From Pectobacterium colocasium (GTDB lineage: Bacteria > Pseudomonadota > Gammaproteobacteria > Enterobacterales > Enterobacteriaceae), in contig NZ_CP084032.1 in assembly GCF_020181655.1 (NCBI RefSeq), forward strand, positions 4,216,001-4,280,000: a stretch of DNA of 64,000 nt, written 5' to 3'. The translations under genes and the position numbers were made by a program. A model generated the notes under the pieces. That model had not been told where the DNA came from. It did no database searches and worked only from the letters and a program-made list of their open reading frames with translations. Below are positions 63,468 through 64,000 of the stretch, one piece after another. Every line of letters begins with the position of its first letter. Position 1 is the stretch's first letter.

Positions 63468-64000
63468 CTAATGTATTATTGGGGATATAATATCTGCCAA
63501 ACCTTCATACTTCTTGATATCATTTATTTTTGAAATTCCGCCAATATCAAATATTGCAGATGACCCATCCAAATCAGGGAAATAGGCATCAGGCCTCATT
63601 CTTCCAGAACCAGGAATAGTCTTATCAAAAGAAGCACCTGGAACATCTTTGTATTTCAGAGTCATCCAGTCATGCATTCGCCTGTCTATAATTCGACCAC
63701 GAAGCATAGCTGCAAAATTCGGATTGCTTTTTGCGTACCCTCTATAAGCTTCAGCAAGTCGACTATTACTTGACGTCAACCATCTATCGACAGCCGCAGC
63801 TTTTCTGGTCGTCATCTGCGAAATCTCTTTCTGAATTTTGAGTGGGCATTCGGCCAACCCGAACGGATCAACCCAACCCAACGGGTTATGTACATAACCG
63901 TAGTTACTCTCACCGCCTAAAATACCGATCGGGTCTGGCGAAATATAACCACCACTACTCGGATCGTAATAGCGGAACCTGTTATAGCATAAGCTACTTT
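63468..64000 (-). CDS. Rhs protein C-terminus with toxin domain, partial
   Basis: The frame enters from the right edge and ends at 63468; the N-terminal bulk is outside the window. The visible end of the core is [21 protein letters not shown], then [18 protein letters not shown], the classic Rhs border. The roughly 128-residue tip has [23 protein letters not shown], a P-D followed by D-x-x-x-x-K that weakly recalls a PD-(D/E)XK nuclease. It is probably a polymorphic toxin delivered by type VI secretion or a similar route. Immunity would come from the pentapeptide-repeat gene downstream. Confidence 0.88.
   Translation of the reverse strand, partial: SSLCYNRFRYYDPSSGGYISPDPIGILGGESNYGYVHNPLGWVDPFGLAECPLKIQKEISQMTTRKAAAVDRWLTSSNSRLAEAYRGYAKSNPNFAAMLRGRIIDRRMHDWMTLKYKDVPGASFDKTIPGSGRMRPDAYFPDLDGSSAIFDIGGISKINDIKKYEGLADIISPIIH

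Overview
The window is most of an integrative and conjugative element (ICE) of the ICEclc / PAGI-2 / PFGI-1 type, with an MPF-G type IV secretion system (T4SS). It lies in what is probably an enterobacterial gammaproteobacterium. The host guess rests on an AT-rich chromosomal edge, a tRNA-Gly(GCC) locus that looks like a tandem array, and Rhs genes at the right. The sequence alone does not fix a genus.

Left edge (1-2.8 kb). A partial exported-protein gene and tRNA-Gly(GCC) lie on the minus strand. A separate 16-bp copy of the tRNA 3' end at 837-852 is read as the ICE attachment site, displaced from a second tandem tRNA-Gly. A LysR-type regulator with a strong terminator follows. The regulatory and partition operon runs from 2.8 to 7.7 kb: alpA, parA, a small HicA-like/shi gene, a ParB-domain protein (BisD position), a DUF2857 protein (BisC position) and an STY4528-family protein. 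Two matching 17-bp palindromes sit just before the next operon, which holds a TIGR03761 gene (inrR position), a DUF3158 gene, ssb and topB.

12.4-23.2 kb holds conserved accessory core genes: an orphan C5 DNA methyltransferase, a DUF3085 protein, a PAPS-reductase-like protein, an H-NS-like silencer, a doubled DUF3577 protein, a DUF3275 protein, a DUF6094 methyltransferase and an SNF2-like helicase. Several of these genes are preceded by terminator-like hairpins placed almost against the ribosome binding site.

23.3-31.9 kb is a cargo island. It looks like stacked defence or toxin modules: a SEC-C/Sel1 protein; a DUF4917 (SIR2-like) plus PD-(D/E)XK pair; a DUF2971 plus nitrilase-like pair; and a tight four-gene AAA+ operon with an Mrr-like mini-protein. 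Broken IS5 transposase and integrase genes close the island.

32.0-38.0 kb (pilL to TIGR03747, including the TraD coupling protein) and 43.6-56.1 kb (RAQPRD to TraG) are the two halves of the T4SS. Between them is a 1498-residue Avs-like STAND NTPase with an N-terminal nuclease-like domain. A DUF3742 protein, a membrane protein and the MobH relaxase follow, up to 59.8 kb.

59.9-64 kb carries a sigma-54 activator with an altered GAFTGA loop, an orphan membrane protein, a decayed Rhs core, a pentapeptide-repeat protein and the C-terminus of an Rhs toxin. No intact integrase and no second attachment repeat were seen. Either the right end of the ICE lies beyond the window, or it was lost near 59.8 kb.
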